Under the pieces are notes generated by a model, which saw only the letters and a list, made by a program, of their open reading frames with translations, searched no databases and had not been told where the DNA came from. The translations under genes were made by a program, and so were the position numbers. Positions 47,201-53,494 of a stretch of 64,000 bases of DNA are shown in pieces; the stretch's first letter is position 1; the number at the start of each line of letters is the position of its first letter. The stretch covers positions 1,302,001-1,366,000 of the forward strand of contig NZ_CM001441.1 of NCBI RefSeq assembly GCF_000244895.1, written 5' to 3'. Source of the stretch: Desulfosporosinus youngiae DSM 17734. Its GTDB lineage: Bacteria > Bacillota > Desulfitobacteriia > Desulfitobacteriales > Desulfitobacteriaceae.

Positions 47201-47836
47201 ATGGAAGCAAAAATAACGGCCATTGGATGCAAAAACATAACCAGATTAGGAGGAACAGATCAATATGAAACATCAGTAAAAATTGCTGATAGTTTAGAAG
47301 TTAAGACAGGAACCCCCCTTGTGCTGGTCAGTGGAGAAAACTATCCGGATGCCTTGTCCATAAGCAGCGCAGCAGGTATTATGCAGGTTCCAATTCTGTT
47401 AGTTCAAAAAGATCGAATCAGTGAGGAAGTCAAGCGAAAGATAGCCACAATAATGCCCACAAAAGTATATATCATCGGTCTTGAAGGAGTTGTTAGCGCA
47501 GCAGTAGAAAGCGATGTTGCTCAGATTACGTCTCTAGATCCAGCGAATATCATTAGAATCGGCGGTGCTGATCGATATGAAACATCACTGGCTGTAGCAC
47601 AATACTTTAATTTAGGTGGACAGAATGTCTGTATAGCAACGGGCAGCAACTTCCCGGATGCTCTGGCAGGAAGCGTTTATGCTGCTAATTTAAAGGCACC
47701 TATTCTTTTAGTCGATGGAAGCTTGTCAGATAATCAAATCAATTATTTGAAGACCCTGAAAATGACCGGAGCAACCCTATTCGGAGGAGAGGCTGTCATC
47801 ACTAAAGACATTGAAGAGCAGCTAGAGATTTATTAA
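35228..47836 (+). CDS. Giant secreted protein: S24/S26-like protease domain, RCC1, Ig-like and InlB-type repeats, wall-binding repeats
   Basis: The 4,202-residue protein starts at ATG 35228 after GGGAGGT. A signal peptide (1-23) is followed by a short S24/S26-like peptidase domain. Its GDSMNP (S33) and KIVKRIMGD (K69) fit the Ser-Lys dyad of LexA/signal-peptidase folds. An RCC1-type repeat block (about 120-470; motif VYAWG) comes next, then three cadherin-like sandwiches and three pairs of Ig-like domains. A second RCC1 block (about 1560-1950), MBG-like and Big_3-like domains, seven 77-residue InlB/Flg_new-type repeats (2380-2918) and four 91-residue carboxypeptidase-regulatory-like repeats (2922-3285) follow. 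Three type-2 wall-binding repeats (about 3898-4202) end the protein, close to those of the protein at 18966. It is likely an adhesin or matrix protein on the wall. Confidence 0.88.
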   Translation: MKRLLLILVMILGLITNPLLVSANNHYQVVGDSMNPVIKDGDTIQIVSETYEDGDMVVAQLEDGKKIVKRIMGDRLVSVGHGTSYPVSEVTILGAAEYVPMSMEELELFGFSWESVLAEGVKIVQIAGGTYHSMALTNTGVVYAWGQGTYGELGRGSTSASYRPVKVSDNGDIFTNSGVTAISAGEYTSFALKDGVVYAWGYGQNGRLGTGSTDNQLIPVKVAHGAMGNSDVTAIAGGTHSLALKGGVVYAWGGGQNIPFAVPAGDMAGNPGVITAISSGHWHSLVLKGGVVYAWGGAGSTPVKVSAGAMGENSNVTAISAGNSHSLVLKGGVVYAWGDGSDGRLGNGSTVNQSTPVKVSDGAMVNSGVTAIAAVVGSHSLALKGGVVYAWGNGLLGKLGNNSTANQSIPVKVSDGAMVNSGVTAISAGILHSLALKDGAVYAWGQGLIGALGDNGSTDRWTPVKTFSQPWVNSDAGLTSVATQTSSPGGGNGNEAGTPITWSVNVPNAKASIGLSDIVVAANATRNLYSNNLFTTEITGTNTISLAAAANTTVYVKVTSQDTTTVKYYAVTINRAGSSDAGLTSVAAQTSSPAGGNGNEAGTPITWSVNVANAIASIGLSDIVVAANATKNLYSNNSFTTEITGTNTIALAAAANTTVYVKVTAEDNTTVNYYAVTINRAGSSDAGLTSIAMEIDSSPGGGNGTAGAPITWSVNVANAKASVGLSDIVVAGNATKSLYSNSSFTTEITGTNTIALASAANTTVYVKVTAQDNTTVKYYAVTINRTGPALAAGEVNRTSHTDATVKFTSSEAGNYYYRIVEAGAAAPNVDTGGAGSEALSGENTINLSDLTAGTKDIYIIVKDVDGRVSDPLKIEIPAAQTATAQATTTNPVAGANNAITLTVKDSTGATDTNFSGAKDVTISGVLAAPNGSYGSFNGTALTAAAGEGQSISVTFIDGVATVNLSLNKAGSQTIAFSISDVAVPETNTLTIVPVPAPASTMTLTTAILAPETNGGQFAKQPTLTLQDIYGNICTNDSTTQVTASKKDEGDWTLTGTTTKTAVNGVVVFTDLGATNSDEIIDAQIAFSAVELTDVLSSTVTLAAAAAQTATAELTTTNPVAGENNVITLTVKDGAGASDTNFSGAKGVTISGVLVAPNDSYGSFNGTTLTTEAAGAGQSISVTFIDGVATVNLSLNKAESQIVAFSIASVAVPATNTLTIVPDPAAASTMTLSTDVIAPAEYGEQFAQQPTITLQDAYGNNCTNDSITQVTASKKGEGDWTLTGTTTKTAANGVVAYTDLGATNIDQITDAQVAFDAPGLIEVVSRTVTLAAASAQAAAAQADATAPVAGANNAITLTVNNGAGNTDTNFSGAKDVIISGVLAAPNGSYGSFNGTTLTAEAAGAGQTISVAFSGGVATVNLSLNKAGSQTIAFSIAGVAVLETTLTIVPVPATASTMTLTTDILAPETNGGRFAKQPALTLQDAYGNICTNDTTTEVTASKKDSGDWTLTGTTKIAAANGVVAFTNLRSVNLDQITDAQIAFSAVELADVLSSTVTLPSWESSLGEGVYIVQIAAGNSHSLALTNTGVVYAWGSGSRGQLGNGSITLQTTPVKVSDGAMGNRGVTAISAGKEHSLALKDGQVYAWGAQSDGRLGNEVDSPTEQTTPVKVSDGVGTGQDFTNEGVMAISAGSKHSLALKDGQVYAWGAQLNGLLGNAVTSSTGQTTPVKVSDGEYSDFTNTGVTTIAAGDEHSLAIKDGQVYAWGYNGFGKVGTDYSIISTPGKVFAGAMGTNENVTAIAAGANHSLALKDGQVYAWGYFGSGLLGNGSSGHDSTNRPVKVSGGAMGTNENVTAIAAVREHSLALKDGRVYIWGEGSGGRLGNGSYENQATPVEVSAGAMGNTGVIAIAAGGFHSLALKDDQVYAWGGGSDGQLGDGGSGYLYSQITPVKVSSQSDWIKTEDIAAILGVTVPVTGAEPVTTITETAQYTGTVDWSPDHVLFQGGTTYTATITLTPKAGFTLNGVAENFFTVAGATATNVANSGVVIAVFPATAAETITLLDIPGVVAPVLGVAPVTTGIDTEQYLGTVTWSPDHNQFEASTVYTANIVLTAKEGFTLDGVAANSFTVAGAAATNAGNAGVVTAVFPTTAPTLISIAITTPASKTAYYVGDELDITGMVVTGTYSDNSTKEETITHANVSGFDSTAVAATQTLTVTVGGKTITYTIAVAKADGPDLVGVTSDDAANTMTDMTAAMEFSTDGTTWTAYNAESPNLPDLTGTVALQVRVAETATHTAGAPTTFVFTAPSTYTLTVNMDGGNSGITGGNYIAGAEVAIDAGTKAGYTFSGWTTSNGGTFANATLTSTIFTMPANEVTITAQWTENAATTYTVTFTGGAGATGVAPIQAATGANGTFALPANTFTKTGYTFAGWNDGMTTYDAGTTYTMPANDVTFTAQWTADAPNTYTVTFVGGTGATGTAPTQAATGANGTFALPANTFTKTGYTFAGWNDGMTTYDAGTTYTMPANDVTFTAQWTADAPNTYTVTFVGGTGATGTAPTQAATGANGTFALPANTFTKTGYTFAGWNDGTTTYDAGATYTMPANDVTFTAQWTADAPNTYTVTFIGGTGATGTAPTQVATGANGTFALPANPFAKTGYTFAGWSDGSTTYNAGTTYTMPAENVTFTAQWTANAPDTYTITFIGGAGATGVAPIQAATGANGTFALPANTFEKAGYTFAGWSDGTTTYDVGATYTMPANDITFTAQWTADAPNTYTVTFIGGAGAIGVAPTKTVTTAASIVVLPTNPFTKAGYTFAGWNDGTTTYDAGATYTMPANDVTFTAQWTADAPDTYTVTFIGGAGATGVAPIQAATGAYGTFSLPANTFAKTGYTFAGWSDGTTTYDADTTYTMPANDVTFTAQWTANVPNTHTVSGTITDTDGTPVSGATVTLTDTNDSSKTYTGTTDADGNYSIPGVPDGDYTVTVTKGSETLGNGSIAVEGDDVTDESADITVTPPTISTHTVSGTITDTDGTPVSGATVTLTDTNDSSKTYTGTTDADGNYSIPSVPDGDYTVTVTKGSETLGNGSIAVEGDDVTDESADITVTPPTISTHTVSGTITDTDGTPVSGATVTLTDTNDSSKTYTGTTDADGNYSIPSVPDGDYTVTVTKGSETLGNGSIAVEGDDVTDESADITVTPPTISTHTVSGTIKDTNNSPVSGATVTLTDANDSSKTYTGTTDADGNYSISGVPDGTYTITVTKGSETLGSGSGNVTVNDGDVTGGSGNITVNPPTITTAQTPVFSASNVRGIEAVTINAALTPLTVTAGVTDSGALTYQWYQSTKNSTTGGTPISGQTSSSYTPPTDIVGTTYYFVVVTNTATVGGEAKTSTNTSSIKTVIVLAAPAPTYDVSASGSSLSNITLNNTSATQYQNYTTTLSAASGYTLPSSITITMGGMTLVPGVDYIYIKTSATTGTLTVYNVTGELSITAVGVLIPTQTYTIRFNSNGGSNVAAISGTYGTAIILPTPTKPEFNFAGWYRDSGFATSYLSNTMGAENITLHAKWEQITYEVTGNVKNEDDANVNSATVKLMAGSREVVQATTDANGVFTISGIPSGIYNLVISKGTDQTITLTITVSGNTTTGSVTLPKGNKNSVVEVKSGTPDIIVDKLNDFFTSNQFTQDDSNVIDAGGTVEIRLIVEQRVESGDNSAENAQSIIAAAGSGKEIGIFLNLSLSKIVTPIPGGTAEQPIPIRELDDALIIDIPLPAELQGKSNYVVYRYHGTEVQTITETNTDGEYIELSADGKSIKLHTKKFSTYAIGYTAASTPSKGGGGKGGGSSTAPTITTDSNTGGKVTVSSDQKTATITPEEGYIIFDVLVDGKSVGATSTYTFTDNEKHEIKAVFMKKTGVKRLAGVNRVDTALEIAKASYEGKVSNVVLATAENYPDALAGSVLAYKMKAPILLVGSTETDQEKVLDYLKKNLDSAGTVNILGGTAVVSSAMEAKITAIGCKNITRLGGTDQYETSVKIADSLEVKTGTPLVLVSGENYPDALSISSAAGIMQVPILLVQKDRISEEVKRKIATIMPTKVYIIGLEGVVSAAVESDVAQITSLDPANIIRIGGADRYETSLAVAQYFNLGGQNVCIATGSNFPDALAGSVYAANLKAPILLVDGSLSDNQINYLKTLKMTGATLFGGEAVITKDIEEQLEIY
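42365..43981 (+). repeat. Seven tandem 231-bp repeats
   Basis: Each unit encodes 77 residues (APNTYTVTFVGGTGATG..., GYTFAGWNDG, YTMPANDVTFTAQWTAD) of the InlB B-repeat/Flg_new type. Units 2 and 3 are almost identical in DNA. Units 4-7 are more diverged. An eighth, more distant copy precedes the array. Confidence 0.9.
43991..45082 (+). repeat. Four tandem 273-bp repeats
   Basis: Each unit encodes 91 residues beginning THTVSGTITDTDGTPVSGAT. Units 1-3 (43991, 44264, 44537) differ by only a few bases and the fourth (44810) has diverged. The near-identity indicates recent duplication and likely copy-number variation. Confidence 0.93.
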
Positions 47837-47873
47837 CAAATAAGCATAAGTGATATAATGTGACAAATCGATA

Positions 47874-48200
47874 TTAATCATCTTCTAATGCTTCGTTGCT
47901 TCCTGGGGGTAAAGTGAAAATGGAATTGAAATTATTAAGAAATCTATAGAATGGATAACGAACGGGTTCAGCGTATAATCGCTGAACCCGTTTTTCCCCG
48001 AACTGGTTATAGTAAGCAGTTTGCCACCAATGACAGGTGGAATAGCCAATACTTAGAAAGACTGGTTTATTTTTCTCCTTGGCTATTTCGAAAGCTTCTT
48101 CATTCCATGGATACCAGTCTACTGGATTATAGGCATGTTGCAGAAGATACGGGCTTTTTTCGTTAATCAGTTTGTTGGTATGTTCGCTAGCATGTACCAT
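47874..48200 (-). pseudogene. yyaL N-terminal scrap C (intact start, truncated at CHW)
   Basis: The ATG at 48200 follows GGAGG with correct spacing. The first 61 codons are a well-preserved yyaL N-terminus ([35 protein letters not shown]). Instead of the second Cys of CHWC the frame continues WQTAYYNQ, the tail shared with scraps B and D (GGTTATAGTAAG on the plus strand at 48005). It then reads through the terminator hairpin of the upstream gene to a stop at 47874. The ~46-residue extension past the tail is probably meaningless. It may still be transcribed from its own promoter. Confidence 0.8.
47961..47997. terminator. Terminator after the 4,202-residue protein gene
   Basis: AACGGGTTCAGCG (47961-47973) pairs perfectly with CGCTGAACCCGTT (47980-47992) around TATAAT, followed by TTTCCCC on the plus strand. 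Confidence 0.85.
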
Positions 48201-48420
48201 AGTAACCTCCATTTTGTTGGCTATTAAACATGACATGCTATTAGTATATCTATAAGCACAGAAATTTAGCAAAGGACTTGTATAGTGAAGCAGAAATACT
48301 CAATTAAGAAGATTGACTTAAGTCGCTAAATTTGCGCTTTTGAGTTTTTGTTTCTGTTTAATCCAAATTCCGTTTTCATGAATTTGGCGGGATATCTTGG
48401 ATTTGTCTACTTGCTTTCAT

Positions 48421-48436
48421 TATGACATATGTCATA
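48421..48436. promoter_or_regulatory. Candidate operator: 16-bp perfect palindrome before ABC operon
   Basis: TATGACATATGTCATA is fully self-complementary. It sits about 100 bases upstream of the ABC transporter start in a gene-free stretch. It could bind a dimeric regulator, for example the NarL-type regulator encoded at 55857. Confidence 0.4.
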
Positions 48437-48534
48437 TCTAGTCATGCTTCTGCTCACTACCATCTTATTCCGTCTTGTTTTATCATAAACATGGGTTCAT
48501 CAGAATTCTATACAGAAGACGAGGAGGGTTAGCA

Positions 48535-49464
48535 ATGTTAGTTGAAGTGAAAAATCTGGTTAAACGCTACAAAGATTTGCTAGCTGTTGACAATGTCAGC
48601 TTTACCATTGAAGAGTGTGAGATTTTTGGCCTCTTAGGTCCAAACGGGGCGGGTAAAACCACTGCCATAAATGCTTTAATTGGGATGACAAGGTTGGACA
48701 GCGGTGAAATAAAAATTTTTGGCAAGAATTTTAAGGATCATGAGTTGGATATCAAGAGGGATTTGGGTGTTGTACCTCAGGATTTGGCCATATTTGAAGA
48801 CCTCACCGCCCATGAAAACCTTTGCTATTTTGGAAGGCTCTACGGTTTAAAAGGATCACTCCTTAAGGAACGGGTGGAGGAAGCCCTGAAGTTGACCGGT
48901 CTGCTGGAGAAGAAGAAAGAGTACCCTAGAAAGTATTCCAATGGGATGAAAAGAAGGCTTAATATTGCCTGCGCCATTGTCCATCATCCTAAGCTGATCA
49001 TTATGGATGAACCGACTGTAGGAATAGATCCCCAGTCCAGAAAACACATCCTCCAATCAGTTAAACATCTAAACAAAATGGGCGCCACCATCATTTATAT
49101 CTCCCATTATATGGAGGAGGTAGAAGAGATCTGTAAGAGAGTCGTCATCATGGACCAGGGGCGGGTTATCGCTAAAGGAACCAAAGATGAACTTAAGGCC
49201 CTGATGACAAGTGATCAAAGGGTAGTCATAGTGCTTTCCGCTCTGAACTATACCTTAGTGGACAATATTAAAAAGCTTTCAGGAGTGAAAGAGGCCTGCG
49301 TCAATGGCAATGAGTTAACAGTTGTTTCCCAGAAGAACAGCAAGAATCTTCACAGAATCATTGACTATGTAACCGAAAGCAGTGAAATTATAGCACTCAA
49401 TGTAGAACAGCCCAGCCTGGAAACAGTGTTCTTGACCTTAACAGGCAGGTCATTAAGGGATTAA
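48535..49464 (+). CDS. ABC transporter ATP-binding protein (drug/lipopeptide resistance type)
   Basis: The 309-residue protein has Walker A GPNGAGKTT (35-43), a Q-loop in VVPQDLAIFEDLTAHENL, the signature YSNGMKRRLNIA, Walker B LIIMDEPTVGIDP and the switch His in ISHYMEEVEE. The ~80-residue C-terminal extension is typical of DrrA/CcmA-type exporters. The ATG at 48535 follows GAGGAGG. An upstream in-frame start at 48475 lacks a site. It is the first gene of a three-gene exporter with two ABC-2 permeases, the composition of linearmycin-resistance LnrLMN-type pumps. Confidence 0.92.
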   Translation: MLVEVKNLVKRYKDLLAVDNVSFTIEECEIFGLLGPNGAGKTTAINALIGMTRLDSGEIKIFGKNFKDHELDIKRDLGVVPQDLAIFEDLTAHENLCYFGRLYGLKGSLLKERVEEALKLTGLLEKKKEYPRKYSNGMKRRLNIACAIVHHPKLIIMDEPTVGIDPQSRKHILQSVKHLNKMGATIIYISHYMEEVEEICKRVVIMDQGRVIAKGTKDELKALMTSDQRVVIVLSALNYTLVDNIKKLSGVKEACVNGNELTVVSQKNSKNLHRIIDYVTESSEIIALNVEQPSLETVFLTLTGRSLRD

Positions 49465-49477
49465 GGGGGTGAAATGA

Positions 49478-50602
49478 GTGAGTATTTTCCAAATTACCTA
49501 CTATACACTACTTAGAAATATTAGAAATTGGAAATTATTGCTTTTGCTTGTAATAGTACCTTTGCTGACGTGCATAATGGATGCGAATCTCATGACTAAT
49601 AGGAATGAAGGTCTAAAGTTTGAAAAGGCTAAGATCGCTTATTTTAACGATGATAGTAGCTCAGTCGCCGCAGAGCTTGATCAGTTTCTCCATACCAAGG
49701 AAATCTTGACTTCTTTCGAAGTCCAGAGGGTAAATTCTTTGGCTGAAGGGAATCGGCTGGTGACAAGTGGAAAAATAGAAGCCTTAATTTATCTGGAAAA
49801 TAATTCTTCCCCAAGCCCAAAGGGGGGCCAAAAAACAATTATCGAGATAGTGAGCAATAGAGAAAATTCGCCAACTCGTTTGATAGTTGAAAGCTTTATC
49901 AATTCGGTCAACGCTTCTACGGCATTTCATCAAAGCGGAGGGAATAGTAAAATAGCGGGAGTCTCCAGTGGCATCAAGCAAATTGCCGTTTCGCCGACTG
50001 GGAAAATGTTAAAAGATGCGGACAAATTTTCCCTTCTTGGGTTATTGGAGATGATCTCTTTTGGAGCTTTATTAGGTTGCTTTTCCGTCGTCAACAGTAT
50101 TAAAAAGAATACCCTGATCAGATTTAAAATCTCGCCGATCAACAGCTTATCCTATGTCAGCGGACAATTTTTAAGTAACTTTCTAACTCTTTGCCCCAGT
50201 TATGGATTGTTAATTGCCTTTTTTTACTATGTATGGGGGGCGTTCATGAAGGGGAATATCTTAACCTTCATTATGGCATTTTTGCTGTTTACGGTTATTA
50301 TGACGGCTTTGGGTATGATTGCCGGTTATTTGACGAAAAAAACAGGCTTGGGTGCCTTAGTTACCGTATGTTCTGTTTGCTTCCTTACAGCAGCGGCGTT
50401 TGTACAGGCACTTGGTACTGCTCAAGGATTCTTGAAAGGGATTCTCTTCCTTAGCCCGCAAAATCACATCTATATAATTATTACGGATACGATATTTGAC
50501 GGTCCAGCTTCCAGGATACATGGGTCATTAATTTCGCTGGCCATACTTGCGGCAGTTTTAACCCCAATGACACTTCTGATGGGCAGGAGGAAAGCAGTAT
50601 GA
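49478..50602 (+). CDS. ABC-2 type permease 1
   Basis: The 374-residue protein has one N-terminal transmembrane helix, a ~150-residue extracellular domain (about 35-185) and five or more C-terminal helices. This is the YhgE/LnrM-like ABC-2 layout. It starts at GTG 49478 with GGGGGTG upstream. An out-of-frame ATG four bases earlier leads to a quick stop. It is 13 bases downstream of the ATPase and overlaps the next permease by four bases (ATGA). It pairs with the second permease to form the membrane channel of the exporter. Confidence 0.88.
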   Translation: MSIFQITYYTLLRNIRNWKLLLLLVIVPLLTCIMDANLMTNRNEGLKFEKAKIAYFNDDSSSVAAELDQFLHTKEILTSFEVQRVNSLAEGNRLVTSGKIEALIYLENNSSPSPKGGQKTIIEIVSNRENSPTRLIVESFINSVNASTAFHQSGGNSKIAGVSSGIKQIAVSPTGKMLKDADKFSLLGLLEMISFGALLGCFSVVNSIKKNTLIRFKISPINSLSYVSGQFLSNFLTLCPSYGLLIAFFYYVWGAFMKGNILTFIMAFLLFTVIMTALGMIAGYLTKKTGLGALVTVCSVCFLTAAAFVQALGTAQGFLKGILFLSPQNHIYIIITDTIFDGPASRIHGSLISLAILAAVLTPMTLLMGRRKAV

Positions 50603-51699
50603 CAATTTTGATTGGTAATCTAAGGAGGATATTCAAAAGAAAGCTCCGGGTTTTTGTTATCGTACTTTTACCTGCAATTGCGTTATTGCTTATTAGTCCG
50701 TCCATATTTGATAGGGGTCAAACCCTAATTATCGGCATTGCAGATCAAGATAAAACAGAATTTACGACATTGCTTAAAAGAAACCTTGCTTTACAAACTA
50801 AGATAGTGGATATAACTCAAGACCAAATAAACAACGAAATATTCAATTCCAAGGTTGACTACGTAATCGCTTTTGATAAGGGTTTTACGGCGAGATTGCT
50901 TAAGGGTGAAGACGTAGAGGCTAAGGGTTATTATCTCAAGGACTCAATTCAATCCCTGCCTGTCCAAAATTATGTCCAAAGTTATATTAGTTCTGCCAAG
51001 AGAATTGCTGTAGCAACGGTTGGCGACGAACAAAGATTTTATGAAGGTCTGCAGAATAATAGTGCTGCGTATCTCCAATCGGAATACAAAGTCTTTGCTA
51101 AAATTGAAAGGCAAAAATCCTATTACTTACTTGGAACATTTATTGAAATTATCCTTATGACCTCGGTAATGTTCATTATGCTGATCCTAACTGACAAAGA
51201 AAATAAGACTTTTTACAGAACGATTACTGCTCCGGTATCGTTAAGAAATTACATGTTCCAGAACATTTTAAGTTTTTTACTTGTTTCAATGATCCAGGTA
51301 ATTTTGGGATTTATGGTACTGAAGGTTTTAATGGGAATCTATATGGGAAGTTCCGGCTTGCTAATGTTTTTGCTTCTCTTTACAGCTTCGGTTTTAGCTG
51401 TTTCCATCGGAGTTGTCGTAAGTTCGATTTCCAAAAGTATTATCCAAGCTTCTTTTCTGGGTCTATTTAGCACCTTTATCCTGGCCTTGTTAGGTGGCTG
51501 CCTTTGGGAACACGACTTGACGACAAATCTAATAAGAACGATTGGTAAGTTTACACCCGTTTATTGGGTTATGGATGCGGTTAGCAAAGTCTTACAGGAA
51601 CAGGGTTTATTGGCGATAAGCGGGGATATATTGATAGCGCTTTTATTTGCGATGGTGTTCTTTTTCTTAGGGACGTGGCGAAAAGAAGATATCAAATAG
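50599..51699 (+). CDS. ABC-2 type permease 2
   Basis: The 366-residue paralogue of the preceding permease has an N-terminal anchor (about 12-32), an extracellular domain (about 35-165) and about five C-terminal helices ending FFFLGTWRKEDIK. Its start ATG overlaps the upstream stop (ATGA). Two unequal permeases with one ATPase matches LnrLMN-like exporters that protect Gram-positive cells from membrane-active antibiotics. The substrate is unknown here. Confidence 0.88.
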   Translation: MTILIGNLRRIFKRKLRVFVIVLLPAIALLLISPSIFDRGQTLIIGIADQDKTEFTTLLKRNLALQTKIVDITQDQINNEIFNSKVDYVIAFDKGFTARLLKGEDVEAKGYYLKDSIQSLPVQNYVQSYISSAKRIAVATVGDEQRFYEGLQNNSAAYLQSEYKVFAKIERQKSYYLLGTFIEIILMTSVMFIMLILTDKENKTFYRTITAPVSLRNYMFQNILSFLLVSMIQVILGFMVLKVLMGIYMGSSGLLMFLLLFTASVLAVSIGVVVSSISKSIIQASFLGLFSTFILALLGGCLWEHDLTTNLIRTIGKFTPVYWVMDAVSKVLQEQGLLAISGDILIALLFAMVFFFLGTWRKEDIK

Positions 51700-51765
51700 T
51701 AACTGGTTCTTTGATTTAGCGGGACTGAAATCCAGATTCCAATTGCATCGATTGGAGGGGTTATT

Positions 51766-52665
51766 TTGGCTAAAATATCATCAATTTACGTTAATCCGAA
51801 AAACAAAGCAAAGATAATGTCCATTTATAATAAACACCTTTCCCAGTGGCCTGTACCATACGAGTCTCTCGATGTACCAACGAGATACGGGAGAACACAT
51901 ATCATTGCTAGTGGTCCTAAAGAAGGGCCTCCCATTGTGTTACTTCACGGACAAGGCGGTACTGCCACAATGTGGCTGCCGAACATTCTTGCTCTAAGTC
52001 GCGATTATCGAACGTATGCGATTGATACGATAGGTGATTTAGGTAAGAGCGAATTAGACGACCTAAATATATACCCAAAAAATGGTCGGAATTATAGCGA
52101 GTGGCTTGGAGATGTATTTAATGAACTTGGTATTAACCAGACTTTTGTTATTGGAGAATCAAGGGGAGGTTGGATAACAATAAACCTCTCTATATATGCT
52201 CCAGAAAGAGTTAAGGGAATCGTGCTTCTAGCTCCTGTAGGAATATCCTCTCTCCTAGGGTTTATATTAAAAACTATTTTAATGATGGGATTTCATCCAA
52301 CGGATTCAGAAAAAGTAAAATTTCTGCGCTGGTCTCTGGGCAATAACCCATTAGTTTGCGAACTTTTAGATGAAATTCTTATTACAAGTATGAATTGCCG
52401 TGCTAAATACTCTTGGCCTTCAAAGTTTTCTAGTAAAAAACTGAAACAAATTTCAGCCCCGACATTGTTATTTGTAAGTGGAAGTGATCCTACTTTCAAC
52501 AAGCAGAAAGACATTGACCGAGCTGTTAAAATGATTCCTAATAATCAATTAGAGTTTATGGCCGCCGGAAGCCATGCGATGAATATTGAAAATCCCGATT
52601 TTGTAAACAACCGAATAATTGACTTTCTGAAAGGAATTGAAATGGCAAAGGAAAATTTCATTTGA
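51766..52665 (+). CDS. Alpha/beta-hydrolase
   Basis: The 299-residue protein has the HGQGGTATMW oxyanion region (61-70), nucleophile S132 in GESRGGW, acid D241 in SGSDPTF and H270 in GSHAMN, a complete Ser-Asp-His triad. No signal peptide is evident. It starts at TTG 51766, supported by GGAGGGG five bases upstream. It lies 66 bases after the exporter genes and may be in the same transcript. Carboxylesterase, epoxide hydrolase-like or antibiotic-inactivating roles are all possible. The substrate cannot be read from sequence. Confidence 0.85.
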   Translation: MAKISSIYVNPKNKAKIMSIYNKHLSQWPVPYESLDVPTRYGRTHIIASGPKEGPPIVLLHGQGGTATMWLPNILALSRDYRTYAIDTIGDLGKSELDDLNIYPKNGRNYSEWLGDVFNELGINQTFVIGESRGGWITINLSIYAPERVKGIVLLAPVGISSLLGFILKTILMMGFHPTDSEKVKFLRWSLGNNPLVCELLDEILITSMNCRAKYSWPSKFSSKKLKQISAPTLLFVSGSDPTFNKQKDIDRAVKMIPNNQLEFMAAGSHAMNIENPDFVNNRIIDFLKGIEMAKENFI

Positions 52666-52699
52666 TAAAAAACAACCACAGTTTAGGAACTGATAAAGA

Positions 52700-53470
52700 A
52701 TGAAAGGTAAAAAATGTAAAGTTTTTAATTATTATACCTGCCTATAATGAAGAAAAATTCATAGAAAGATGCCTGGATTCTATCGTAGCTGCGTCAACCC
52801 CTTATCCTGATCAGGTGGAGGTCATCGTAGTCTTGAACCGCTGTACAGATCGAACCGAAGAGATAGCCAGATCCTACGATTGCGTTATTATCAAGGAAGA
52901 CAGAAAGAATATGTCTATTATCAGGAATGCCGGTGCAAAAGTTGCCCGGGGAGAGATCATCGCGACCATCGATGCTGACAGCCGGATGACAGATAACATG
53001 CTGACTGAGATCGAAGAAAAACTGCAGACAGGGAAGTATATTGGCGGGGGGGTTATGTGGAAGTTTGATAAGAGACCTTCATCATCGATATGTGCAAAAT
53101 TTTCAACGACACTGGCAACATTTTTTGTGGTACTTATCTTGATTCCATTACTAATAAAGTTTAGATGCTCGTCCTGCGGAATTTTCTGGTGTTATAAGAG
53201 AGATTTTGAATCAATTAATGGCTTTAACGAGGACCAGCGTATGCTGAATTTGCTTTTCGTCTAAGAAAATGGGGCTTAAAATGTGGTAAAAAGTATGGAA
53301 CAATAACGAAAGCAAAGATGGTGGTTTCGTCAAGAAAAGTGGATATGGTTGGAAAGTGGATGTTATTCAAGCATCCAAAATGGGTTCGGGCTTATTTGAA
53401 AGGGAATGTTGAGAAATATGCAGACGAGATATTTTATGATATAAGAGAGAACTTCAAAGAAAGACTCTAA
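52700..53470 (+). pseudogene. Family-2 glycosyltransferase with two frameshifts
   Basis: Three frames together read MKGKKCKV, then LIIIPAYNEEKFIERCLDSI and VVLNRCTDRTEEIARSYDC, with DADSRMT as the metal-binding motif. The reading ends EFAFRLRKWGLKCGKKYGTI up to KERL and a stop at 53470. The first shift lies in a run of five T (52722-52726). Dropping one T restores the frame. The second lies near 53238-53242 and needs one extra base. The middle frame alone gives a 149-residue product without the start of the GT-A fold. It is probably inactive. Confidence 0.8.
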
Positions 53471-53494
53471 TTAATGGGGAGAGGGGTAAAAAAA

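Noticed and set aside
47874-48004. C-terminal half of the minus-strand frame in yyaL scrap C as a real protein
   Set aside because: It is translated from the terminator hairpin of the plus-strand gene and shows no family similarity.
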